53,794 bases of DNA from Dehalococcoidia bacterium (lineage in GTDB: Bacteria; Chloroflexota; Dehalococcoidia; Lucifugimonadales; Lucifugimonadaceae): contig JANQQP010000036.1 of assembly GCA_028285005.1 (NCBI GenBank), forward strand, positions 1 to 53,794, in the 5' to 3' direction. Under the pieces are notes generated by a model. The model searched no databases. It saw only the letters and a program-made list of their open reading frames with translations, and was not told the DNA's origin. Positions within the stretch are counted from its first letter, which is position 1, and every line of letters begins with the position of its first letter. A program made the translations under genes and the position numbers. This document shows positions 16,839-23,965 of the stretch, piece after piece.

Positions 16839-16862
16839 ACCAGGCGAGGGTACTCGACGTGA
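16839..16862 (+). repeat. Junction direct repeat, copy 2
   Basis: Matches 14951-14974 at 22 of 24 positions and supplies the SD (GCGAGGG) and GTG start of the ATPase. A short frame upstream ends in the same RRGYST-stop as the permease, which suggests a relic permease 3' end. Confidence 0.7.
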
Positions 16863-17896
16863 ACGTTGAATCACCTGTAGCACTCGAGACGAGAGACCTA
16901 TCAGTCGGATACAAAACCGGTCGACGCAGATCGACGGTCATTGTGTCCTCCATCAACGTCCGCCTCAGTCATGGGGAGTTTGTCTGCCTGCTTGGCCCGA
17001 ACGGCGCAGGCAAGTCAACCTTGCTGAGAACCATCGCACGCATGCAGCCCTCGATCAGCGGTCAAACCTTGATCCAGGGCACAGACCTGAGCGCCCTGCC
17101 AGGACAGCAGCTGGCCAAGCTGCTCAGCGTTGTGCTAACCGATCGACTGAGCATCACTCGGTTGACCGGCTACGACCTTGTGAGCCTCGGCAGGTTTCCG
17201 CACACCGGCTGGTCTGGACGGCTAAGTGCTGAGGATCGTCAGATCGTCGGGTGGGCAATCGAAGTGACTCATTCGGAGCACCTTGCCAATCGCGATGTCT
17301 CCGAGATGAGCGACGGTGAGCGCCAACGGATCATGATCGGTCGCGCGCTCGCTCAGAAGCCGTCGGTGATGCTTCTCGACGAGCCGACGGCGTTTCTCGA
17401 CCTGCCCACAAGGGTTGAGATCACTGGCCTCCTCAGGAGACTTGCGCGGGAGGCCGACCTGGCGGTCTTGATGTCGACTCACGACCTGGACCTGGCGATC
17501 AGGTCGGCCGACACACTCTGGCTAATGCAAGCCGAAGGAAGCGTGGCGGTTGGAGCACCAGAGGATCTAGTTCTCGACGGGGCACTCGAGGGAACGTTCG
17601 GGACTCCTGAACTCACGTTCGATAGCGAGCTAGGCGGATTTCGCAGCACACCCGCCGTTTTCGCCACGGTGCGCTTGGATGCAGATGGACTGCAGGGACT
17701 CTGGATGAAGAGAGCTCTGGAAAGAAGTGGCTTCGGACTTACCGAAGAAGATTCAGCGTTCGCGTCGGTTTCGTCTGATGAGGGTTCGACGTGGGCCGTC
17801 ACCATCAATAGCTCCACAACCACATGCGCCACAGTCTCAGACGTGCTCCGGCTTCTCAATCATGGACGAAACCGTGTTGGAAGTCCGGCACGGTAG
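16859..17896 (+). CDS. FecE/BtuD-like ABC transporter ATPase with C-terminal extension
   Basis: 345 aa. The ATPase core spans about residues 1-250, with Walker A GPNGAGKST, signature MSDGERQR (Asp in place of the usual Gly), Walker B VMLLDEPTAFLD and H-loop STHDLDLA. It is the expected partner of the FecCD permease. Family members are usually about 250-270 residues; the last ~95 residues here are extra and may regulate it. The GTG start lies in the duplicated junction, with SD GCGAGGG 9 bases upstream. No other ATPase for the permease is seen in the window. Confidence 0.9.
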   Translation: MNVESPVALETRDLSVGYKTGRRRSTVIVSSINVRLSHGEFVCLLGPNGAGKSTLLRTIARMQPSISGQTLIQGTDLSALPGQQLAKLLSVVLTDRLSITRLTGYDLVSLGRFPHTGWSGRLSAEDRQIVGWAIEVTHSEHLANRDVSEMSDGERQRIMIGRALAQKPSVMLLDEPTAFLDLPTRVEITGLLRRLAREADLAVLMSTHDLDLAIRSADTLWLMQAEGSVAVGAPEDLVLDGALEGTFGTPELTFDSELGGFRSTPAVFATVRLDADGLQGLWMKRALERSGFGLTEEDSAFASVSSDEGSTWAVTINSSTTTCATVSDVLRLLNHGRNRVGSPAR

Positions 17897-17980
17897 AAAT
17901 CTCTCGTCATCGTGCTCCGAGCACGAATCTATTGATGCGATAGCCGGTGGTCATTCGCCTTACTAGCCATGGGGCGAGAG

Positions 17981-18232
17981 TCAGAAGCGTCCGCCAGAAG
18001 AGGGGAACGTCTTCACCTCTTCGTCGAATAGCCGAGCGCGGACACACGCGCCAGCGAGCGAACGGATCCCTTGCCACTTGCTGAAGTCGTAGTCGAGCGC
18101 ATCGACGATCTCGACAGCCTTGGGGTCGCGTAGCAGGCCCCTGGGCTTTTTAGTCTCCTCCGCGCGGCCCAACAGCGGGATCAGCAACGTGGTCTGCGTC
18201 GGCCCAAGCTCGACTTTCACCTTTTGTGTCAT
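17981..18232 (-). pseudogene. Truncated TcmP/leucine-carboxyl-methyltransferase-like gene
   Basis: 83 codons. The start VKVELGPTQTTLLIPLLGRA, then KAVEIVDALDYDFSKW and ARLFDEEVKTF, match the N-terminus of class I SAM-dependent methyltransferases of the TcmP/Ppm1-like family, as I recall the family. Members are about 250-280 residues, with the SAM-binding motif right after this point. Here a stop follows within six codons, and the next ~100 bases on the minus strand show no continuation before the ATPase gene end. AGGGAG lies before the ATG, so the fragment could still be expressed. Confidence 0.6.
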
Positions 18233-18351
18233 CGGGCACTCCCTTTCTCACCTGGGATGAGATTGCCTTCCGCAGTCTCCATGATCTGGTGAGCTCTCGG
18301 AGTTCCTGGGTTGAGGTCACCTGCCAGGTCAGTGTAAAGCGCGGAGATTTT

Positions 18352-18368
18352 ATGATACTTACTCTCAA
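18352..18368 (+). promoter_or_regulatory. Operator-like site A3
   Basis: ATGATACTTACTCTCAA, in the divergent region between the methyltransferase fragment (minus) and the Cys-depleted small gene (plus). It lies 130 bases before site B3. Confidence 0.6.
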
Positions 18369-18386
18369 TATATGCGCAGTCGTTCA

Positions 18387-18415
18387 TTTATTTGACAGCA
18401 TCCAGCACGTATAGT
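18387..18415 (+). promoter_or_regulatory. Predicted promoter of the small gene/ZnuA-like pair
   Basis: TATAGT (18410-18415) is a good -10, with a weak TTTATT 17 bases upstream. A perfect TTGACA at 18392-18397 with a weaker TACGCT at 18416 is the alternative. Either one lies between sites A3 and B3. Confidence 0.45.
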
Positions 18416-18481
18416 TACGCTTCAACGTTAGCCATTCTACACTGACGCACCTGCCACAACGGCGAATAGCTGCATCAGTTG

Positions 18482-18498
18482 ATGATACTTAATCTCAG
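18482..18498 (+). promoter_or_regulatory. Operator-like site B3
   Basis: ATGATACTTAATCTCAG, ending 16 bases before the TTG start of the small gene and just ahead of its GAGGG. A regulator bound here could block transcription of the small gene and the ZnuA-like gene. Confidence 0.6.
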
Positions 18499-18514
18499 GA
18501 TTTTTGAGGGCACA

Positions 18515-18700
18515 TTGGAGCTTACCGGTTACTGCCTGGGCCTCGAGAAGGTCGTGAAGATTGTTGACCCTGAACTGGTGACGATGAAGGACGGTCGCAA
18601 GGCAGTTAAGGGGTTCGCCGAGGACAACCGGAGCTACAAGGTATTCAAGATTCTCGCTGCCGATGAGGCAACTGAGGCCGAAGCGGCGCTCGGACGTTAA
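18515..18700 (+). CDS. Cys-depleted paralog of a DUF5679-type zinc-ribbon protein
   Basis: 61 aa from TTG 18515, with GAGGG 4 bases upstream; upstream codons overlap the operator-like site and are unlikely to be translated. The GYC...K....DPE.VTMKDGR.AVKG...YKVFKI pattern matches what I remember of DUF5679 proteins (GYCVKC..., then VT-x-KNGRPA-x-KG, then CPVCG and FRIG). In those, two CxxC pairs bind zinc. Here CxxC has become CLGL and the CPVC position reads FAED, so zinc binding is almost certainly lost. It lies upstream of the ZnuA-like gene, probably co-transcribed. By analogy with Zur-controlled C-minus ribosomal proteins, it may replace a zinc-dependent version when metal is scarce. The function of the family is unknown. 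Confidence 0.7.
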   Translation: MELTGYCLGLEKVVKIVDPELVTMKDGRKAVKGFAEDNRSYKVFKILAADEATEAEAALGR

Positions 18701-18779
18701 CTCGACTTATTCCATACCCGGGCGGCACGTGCTTCCTGCACCGCCCGGCCTTTGCAAACCTGGAGAACTTCAAACAGCC

Positions 18780-19802
18780 ATGATTGGAACCAATCGAATC
18801 CGAAAGTTCGGCCTCGCCATGTCTGTAGCCAGCCTCGCTGCTGTCGCCATCGCGTGCGGTAGCGACTCAGGCACAGCGGCGGACCCGACATCAACGCCCA
18901 CTACGGAGGTCGCACTACAGGTCGTCACGACGATCTATCCGGTCACTTTCTTTTCGGAGCAAGTCGGAGGTGAACGGGCTGAGGTAAACACGCTCATTAG
19001 TCCCGGCACTGACGCTCACGACTTCGTGCCGACCGCCAGCGACATAATCGCCATCCGGGAAGCGGACGTCCTGGTCTACAACCACCCATCTTTCGAGAGT
19101 TGGGTTGAGGATGCACTCGAGTCTGTGGCGAGTGATGATCTCGTTGTTGTGCTGACCGCCGATCTTGAGGTTGAAGAAGACGAGCACTCTGACGGTGATA
19201 AGCACGAGGGCGAAGACGAACATGGCGACCACGATGAGCATGGTCACCTGGACGAGCATGGGCACGACCACGGCGGCGTGGACCCGCACGTCTGGCTTGA
19301 CCCGATTCAGGCGATCACTCAGGTAAGAGCGATTGAGCAGGCCTTCGCCCAGGCCGATGCTTCCGGAGCGGACATATACAGCGCCAATGCCGATGCTCTG
19401 GTCGCTTCTCTCGTGCAGCTAGACGGAGAGTTCACCAACGTCTTAGCGGATTGCACCCAGGACCACGTTGTCGTCTCGCATGAAGCGTACGGCCACATGG
19501 CCGCGCGGTACAGGTTCGAGCAGCTTGCGCTGGGAGGCCTGGCCGGTGAGGTAGAGCCCGGGGGAGGGCGCATAGCCGCGATCGCAGACGAGATGAGCGA
19601 ACTTGGCGTGATGCATGTCATGCAGGAGCCGATCATCAACTTCGAGTTGGCCGATACCGTCGCTCGCGAGACAGGCGCCGACATCCTACAGTTGCACCCG
19701 CTCGGCTACATCACGGTGGAAGACATCGACGCCGGTGACGACTACTTCACGATCATGCGCAGCAACCTGGACTCGCTACGGGTCGCACTCGGCTGTGTCT
19801 AG
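18780..19802 (+). CDS. ZnuA-like zinc/manganese-binding lipoprotein (cluster A-I)
   Basis: About 340 aa from ATG 18780, where a lipoprotein signal begins (lipobox AIAC-GSD near residue 26). The domain order is typical: VVTTIYPVTFFSEQVGG, the first ligand His in GTDAHDFVPT, then a His/Asp/Glu-rich loop (about residues 133-165), DPHVWLDP, and SHEAYGHMA. The usual acidic fourth-ligand region reads LHPLGYI. A His-rich loop is typical of zinc-specific members. It binds metal outside the membrane for an ABC transporter, but no ZnuB/ZnuC-type permease or ATPase lies beside it, so its partners must be elsewhere. The Cys-depleted gene precedes it by 79 bases and a CadC-like sensor follows. Confidence 0.92.
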   Translation: MIGTNRIRKFGLAMSVASLAAVAIACGSDSGTAADPTSTPTTEVALQVVTTIYPVTFFSEQVGGERAEVNTLISPGTDAHDFVPTASDIIAIREADVLVYNHPSFESWVEDALESVASDDLVVVLTADLEVEEDEHSDGDKHEGEDEHGDHDEHGHLDEHGHDHGGVDPHVWLDPIQAITQVRAIEQAFAQADASGADIYSANADALVASLVQLDGEFTNVLADCTQDHVVVSHEAYGHMAARYRFEQLALGGLAGEVEPGGGRIAAIADEMSELGVMHVMQEPIINFELADTVARETGADILQLHPLGYITVEDIDAGDDYFTIMRSNLDSLRVALGCV

Positions 19803-19882
19803 AGGATAAAAGCAAGGTCTCCGAAACGGGCTGGTGCACTGACATCCGGGCCGCTCGGCGATTTCAAGATGAAACGACACCA

Positions 19883-20344
19883 ATGATCGGGAGTCGATCT
19901 GAAGACATGAGTTCCCATGCGGATGTTGATTCCGCAACGATAGAACGATGCAAGGCGGAGTGCATCTGCCCCGACCTGGTATTCCCTGTCGTCGGGAAGG
20001 TCGTGCTGCTCTCTGATGCGGAGCAGGTGAGTCAACTGTTTTCGATGCTGGCAGATCCCACTCGCATCAGGATCCTGCATGCGCTGAGCATCTCCGACGA
20101 GCTGTGCGTATGTGATCTCGCGTTCCTGGTAGATCTTTCGCAGTCTGCGGTCAGCCATCAGCTCCGCAAACTTCGGATGGCTGGTGTCGTCGCTCGACGC
20201 AAAGAGGGGCGCACGGTGTTCTATTCACTTTCGGATGACCACGTGCGGGCCATGCTCAAGAACGGGTTCGAGCACCAAAGGGAGCCTCGGGGCCATGCGT
20301 GGCACTCAACGAACGGTCAGTCAGTCGACTCTCGGCTCAGTTGA
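19883..20344 (+). CDS. ArsR/SmtB-family metal sensor, CadC-like
   Basis: 153 aa, or 145 if the ATG at 19907 is used. The winged-helix core LSQSAVSHQLRKLRMAGVVA is clear. It carries both metal sites known from CadC: an N-terminal CKAECIC cluster with ELCVCDLA in helix 3 (thiolate site for Cd/Pb/Zn), and DDH...FEHQRE in the last helix, matching the Asp/His/His/Glu zinc site of SmtB/CadC. In the family, metal binding releases the repressor from DNA. It follows the ZnuA-like gene by 80 bases on the same strand. Whether it controls the ZnuA promoter, an efflux gene elsewhere, or the repeated TGATACT sites is unknown. Confidence 0.9.
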   Translation: MIGSRSEDMSSHADVDSATIERCKAECICPDLVFPVVGKVVLLSDAEQVSQLFSMLADPTRIRILHALSISDELCVCDLAFLVDLSQSAVSHQLRKLRMAGVVARRKEGRTVFYSLSDDHVRAMLKNGFEHQREPRGHAWHSTNGQSVDSRLS

Positions 20345-20356
20345 GGGATGATCGGT

Positions 20357-20629
20357 TTAGCGCCAGTGAACGAGTCTGGCAGCAGTAAACTGACCAAGGA
20401 TTCGGCGGACGTCCGGTTCGACTTTTTCAGGGCTTAGTTCAAACCGATTCGCCACTTCGGCGGCGATCTCATCAACGTCGTTTTGCCCGTCGCATAACTC
20501 CCACACCATGGCCGCAGTAAGGTTCAATATGTGGGTTGAGTCGTCACGGGAGTCGTAGAGCACGGTCTCGTCATCGAGCTCCTGCTCGAAAACGTTCTCG
20601 TGTTGGGCCGGGCGACCAGTCTGGTTCAT
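20357..20629 (-). CDS. PqqD-family protein
   Basis: About 90 aa from ATG 20629. ELDDETVLYDSRDDSTHILN and TAAMVWELCDG, followed by an acidic helical tail, are typical of PqqD-like peptide-chaperone domains, which bring a precursor peptide to its modifying enzyme. It is divergent from the HPr-kinase-like gene with only 23 bases between starts. PqqD, HPr-kinase-like and nucleotidyltransferase genes commonly occur together in lasso-peptide and polysaccharide loci. No radical SAM enzyme, B2 protease or asparagine synthetase homologue is present here. Confidence 0.8.
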   Translation of the reverse strand: MNQTGRPAQHENVFEQELDDETVLYDSRDDSTHILNLTAAMVWELCDGQNDVDEIAAEVANRFELSPEKVEPDVRRILGQFTAARLVHWR

Positions 20630-20652
20630 GGCACTGATGATACGCGCCTGCG

Positions 20653-21567
20653 GTGACCAGAGCGCGAACGAATCGAAAGCACCGCATGCGGCGTCAGACC
20701 ACAACCAATCACTCGTCCCAGACCTCAACGCTGAACCATTTGCCCGGTCTCAAGATCGAATTCGTGAGCGATATCCGCGGGCTCGCTAATGACCTCACGA
20801 GGATCTTCTCTGCCGCTACTTTGCGATCACAGGCTTCGAAACGGCCGCACACGCGCGTTTCGATTGAGGCTGTGCAAGGTAGCGACGAGACGTTATCCAT
20901 TGTGGTGGACGGAGAGTCTGAGTTCATGACCACGTCACCGTCCGACCTGCTCAACTACTGCGAGACGCTGGTAACCGGGATCTTCGCCAGGCACCTGACT
21001 TCCAATGTGCTAGTGCATTCCGGCGCTGTTGAACGCAATGGAGTCGGGATCCTGTTGCCCGCCGCGTCCGGGGCAGGCAAGAGCACTACGACGACCGCGC
21101 TGGCGCTCAACGGATTTCGCTATCTATCAGACGAGATGGCAGTGCTGGATACTGCGGGAACGACTGTGTTCCCGTTCCCGAAGATGCCATCTCTGAAACC
21201 AGGAGGCCGCGAGCTGCTGGTGGCTGAATACGGCAACGCGCTCAAGCTCATTCACGATGGCCAGTCGAATGGTGTGAGCTACGTTGACCTTCCTGTCGAA
21301 GGGTCCGAATCGGGCGGCACAGCCGTTAAGTACATACTGCTGCTGGGCCGTCGTAGCGATGGCAAGACGGTTGTGAGCGAGGTCAAAAGATCAGAGGCAT
21401 TGAAGACGCTGGTGCGCGAGAGCCTCGATTTGGCGATCAAGCACAGGGACGGTTTCGATTCACTCTTCAGCCTGACGCAGAACGCCGAGTGCTTCAGGGT
21501 TGAGATAGGTGATATCGCAAGCGGAGTAGAGGCGATTCGATCGCTAGTCGACCGCGGAACGAGTTGA
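20653..21567 (+). CDS. HPr kinase-like protein
   Basis: 304 aa from GTG 20653; an ATG at 20686 is possible and would remove a basic stretch. LVHSGAVERNGVGILLPA, the Walker A ASGAGKST, and RYLSDEMAVL match HprK-related kinases, which lack the N-terminal domain of true HPr kinase. Homologues in lasso-peptide clusters phosphorylate the peptide C-terminus; others have unknown targets. Its 3' end overlaps the converging nucleotidyltransferase gene by 24 bases. The target here is unknown. Confidence 0.82.
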   Translation: MTRARTNRKHRMRRQTTTNHSSQTSTLNHLPGLKIEFVSDIRGLANDLTRIFSAATLRSQASKRPHTRVSIEAVQGSDETLSIVVDGESEFMTTSPSDLLNYCETLVTGIFARHLTSNVLVHSGAVERNGVGILLPAASGAGKSTTTTALALNGFRYLSDEMAVLDTAGTTVFPFPKMPSLKPGGRELLVAEYGNALKLIHDGQSNGVSYVDLPVEGSESGGTAVKYILLLGRRSDGKTVVSEVKRSEALKTLVRESLDLAIKHRDGFDSLFSLTQNAECFRVEIGDIASGVEAIRSLVDRGTS

Positions 21568-22863
21568 TTCAGGCTCTCGTGTCTGCAGTGAATGCAGCCA
21601 GCGGTCGTTAGCAATGTCTGCCCTGAGGTTGCTCGGAGCGAACGCTCGCGCGGACAACAACCGTCGGGCCTTTCCGACCCTGGGCAGCCGCGGCCTGAAC
21701 CGGGCAAGCTTACCTGCGCTGTCGCCGCCAGCACTGAAGAACAGCCTGCCTACCCCTGCCAGGACTGTTCGCCCGAGGCGATAGGGCTGTTCCGGTGAGA
21801 CGAGTGCATGTGCTGCGAACTCGCGCCTGGCAATTACTCTCGACTTTGCGAACACTGGTAGCGACACGCCGTCGGAATCAGCAGAGACCGCTGCATCGGG
21901 GATATCCGCGTTGAGCACTCCTCTGGCCATCAGCAGCGCACAACTGACTGGTCTCGCTAGACCATGGTCTGAGACTATCTCCGCGAAACGTGACCAGTCG
22001 GGGCTGAACCTCTCACTCTGGATTGACATCGCGATGTCGTTCAGCTGCAGCAACGCTGAGGCGCTCGAGTAGCGGCGATCGAGCAGGAAGTTGATGCAGA
22101 GGTGTATCAGGTTGTCTTCCGCGGACAGATACCTGGCCTTTACGCCTTCGTTCGTGGCGAGTACCGCTCGCTCCCAGAGGCTCTCCACTCCGAAATCGAG
22201 CGGGCCTCCCACCGTGACAATGTGCCTGTGAATCTCGACTATCCCGCGATGGTTCTGTCCGGATAGAAGCGGGAGGTGTCGATGGTCTTCAGGCACATCG
22301 CCTCGAGGCTGGTAGCCCAGTTCCCCGACGATCTCATGAGCTTGCTGCGCTTTGTTGCCGGGAACAAGCAGGTCCAGGTCGGACATCGGTCGTTCGCCTG
22401 CCTGCAGATATGCAGTGCCGACTAGCGCGGCGCCCTTGAGGAGGACGGTCTCGATCGAGGCGTCTTCCAGAGCAGCAACAACGCGTTTCAACTCGGCGCT
22501 GAGAAACTTCTCCCTGGCTGCGTTCCTCGCTGCGAGCACTCGGAGCCGGCGCATGACGACGGCTGGCAAAGGGGCAGACAGCTCATCGCGGTACCGGTGC
22601 CAGAGAACTCCTTCGACCCTGTGCCACGCGATAAGTTCCGATAGATCGTCCCAATTACACGAGGAGTTCGGCTCTGTGTTTGGGCTAGCATCTTCTCTTG
22701 ACAGCAGGTTGAGCAGAGTCCGCTCTTCCGGCTGGAGCATCTTCAGCAACTCCTCGCGCCAGCGTACGGCAGGCTGAGGAACATTTGCTGGCACGGAAGC
22801 TGGCATTGACTTTGAGGCCGGAGTTGAAGAGGCGGCAAGCTGCCCTTTAGCTGACGGTACCAC
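21544..22863 (-). CDS. Nucleotidyltransferase family protein (PF14907-like)
   Basis: 439 aa. The core motif VLLKGAALVGTAYL, then GERPMSDLDLLVP, is the KG...RP..D-x-D signature of this nucleotidyltransferase family. A middle helical part (residues ~230-310) and a basic, Arg-rich C-terminus follow. The first ~30 residues are Ala/Pro/Ser-rich and possibly not translated: GTG 22863 has a poor ribosome-binding site and ATG 22806 is an alternative. It is often found with HprK-like and PqqD genes, as here, but its substrate is not established. Confidence 0.8.
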   Translation of the reverse strand: MVPSAKGQLAASSTPASKSMPASVPANVPQPAVRWREELLKMLQPEERTLLNLLSREDASPNTEPNSSCNWDDLSELIAWHRVEGVLWHRYRDELSAPLPAVVMRRLRVLAARNAAREKFLSAELKRVVAALEDASIETVLLKGAALVGTAYLQAGERPMSDLDLLVPGNKAQQAHEIVGELGYQPRGDVPEDHRHLPLLSGQNHRGIVEIHRHIVTVGGPLDFGVESLWERAVLATNEGVKARYLSAEDNLIHLCINFLLDRRYSSASALLQLNDIAMSIQSERFSPDWSRFAEIVSDHGLARPVSCALLMARGVLNADIPDAAVSADSDGVSLPVFAKSRVIARREFAAHALVSPEQPYRLGRTVLAGVGRLFFSAGGDSAGKLARFRPRLPRVGKARRLLSARAFAPSNLRADIANDRWLHSLQTREPESTRSAVD

Positions 22864-23087
22864 GCTGGCTTAAGACCGGGCACATAACAGCGAAGATGCA
22901 TCTCAACCGGTTCGGGATCGTCACAGAATTTGAGACACCGTCGTGTCGCATTGGCAATTCCAACTTAAAACACGAGTTTGGACAGAGCATGCGAGACACG
23001 GCCACATAGCAGTCGGCCCACCGATTCACCATGCACCGCCCGCTTTCCGGAGCGGCTACAAGGGAGTCCATTGGCTGGAGGCATGAG

Positions 23088-23768
23088 ATGAGCGATAAGT
23101 CCACCGTGGAAGTGCAAGAAAAACCGAAGACGGCCGTAATCGAAGCGAAGTCCATATCGCGCCGGGAGTTTCTCAAGAGGTCCGGTAAGGCAACGGGCGC
23201 GGCTGTCGGACTGGCCTCTCTCTACGTCGTACCAACCATGTCCTCGGCGATCGCTCAGCCGGCATACGCAGCCGGCACGGCAGCGAACCCCAACCCGACT
23301 CCAACTCCGACACCCGGCTCAGGCCCGGACCCTACAACACTGCAGGCGCTGTTACTCGCCTCGACGACAGCCTGGGAGAACGCAGTCCGGGCGACTTTCC
23401 TCGCCCAGACGGTGCTGATGGTGCTGACTGTGGACTTCGAACGGTTGGCACCTACGAAACAGCTTTCTCCGACTGGAACCACGCGACAAGATGACGTGGA
23501 CACGGCCGTGGCAGTTAACCAGGCCACACAGTTCGTGGTCGCCAACCAGATCCTCTCGACTGCAATCGCCGCCAAACAGAGCATCATCGATCAGCTGGCG
23601 CTCGTTCAGGCCGGCAGTGCACATCCGAGCACACTCGGCGATCCGCTGTACATCGGCTCGCTGACAGACCCATCTACCTGGACGTTGCGGGACTTCGATG
23701 GCGACGGTCTGCTTTCGCAGGCGGACGTCGACCTGTGGAGCCAGCTCATCACTGCCTGGGGCGGCTAA
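23088..23768 (+). CDS. Tat-exported protein with an EF-hand-like calcium loop
   Basis: 226 aa from ATG 23088, preceded by GGAGG at 7 bases. A twin-arginine signal (SRREFLKRSGKATGAAVG) ends near AQPAYAAG. A Pro/Thr linker follows (NPNPTPTPTPGSGPDP), then an Ala-rich helical region and a C-terminal DFDGDGLLSQADVDLW, which fits an EF-hand/dockerin-type Ca2+ loop. I do not recognise the whole family. It is divergent from the nucleotidyltransferase gene and is the only exported product in this island, so it could be the island's substrate, but that is a guess. Confidence 0.75.
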   Translation: MSDKSTVEVQEKPKTAVIEAKSISRREFLKRSGKATGAAVGLASLYVVPTMSSAIAQPAYAAGTAANPNPTPTPTPGSGPDPTTLQALLLASTTAWENAVRATFLAQTVLMVLTVDFERLAPTKQLSPTGTTRQDDVDTAVAVNQATQFVVANQILSTAIAAKQSIIDQLALVQAGSAHPSTLGDPLYIGSLTDPSTWTLRDFDGDGLLSQADVDLWSQLITAWGG

Positions 23769-23889
23769 ACACAGTTCGCCTCTCTTTCGGCCGATCACAG
23801 GGTGCGGTTCAACGCGCCTTCCCGAGTTTCGATGTCCATCACGCCGCGTTCGCTTCCAAGCGTTTTCCGGCCTCCTTACTACCCGCTGC

Positions 23890-23938
23890 TTGACAGTCGG
23901 TAAGTCTTTGCTTACATTAAGGTAAGTAAATACTTACC
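23890..23938 (+). promoter_or_regulatory. ArsR-controlled promoter with two inverted-repeat operators
   Basis: TTGACA (23890-23895), 17-base spacer, TACATT (23913-23918). An imperfect GGTAAGT-N5-CTTAC inverted repeat (23899-23915) overlaps the spacer and -10. A perfect 7-4-7 palindrome GGTAAGTAAATACTTACC (23921-23938) covers the expected transcription start. The likely repressor is the ArsR-type protein encoded two genes on, giving self-regulation. Confidence 0.8.
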
Positions 23939-23965
23939 CACTATCCGGTGAACAGGGAGCGTCTC

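Noticed and set aside
16665..16862. 65-codon frame before the ATPase gene
   Set aside because: It runs through a hairpin and has no start signals; its last codons match the permease end because of the junction duplication.
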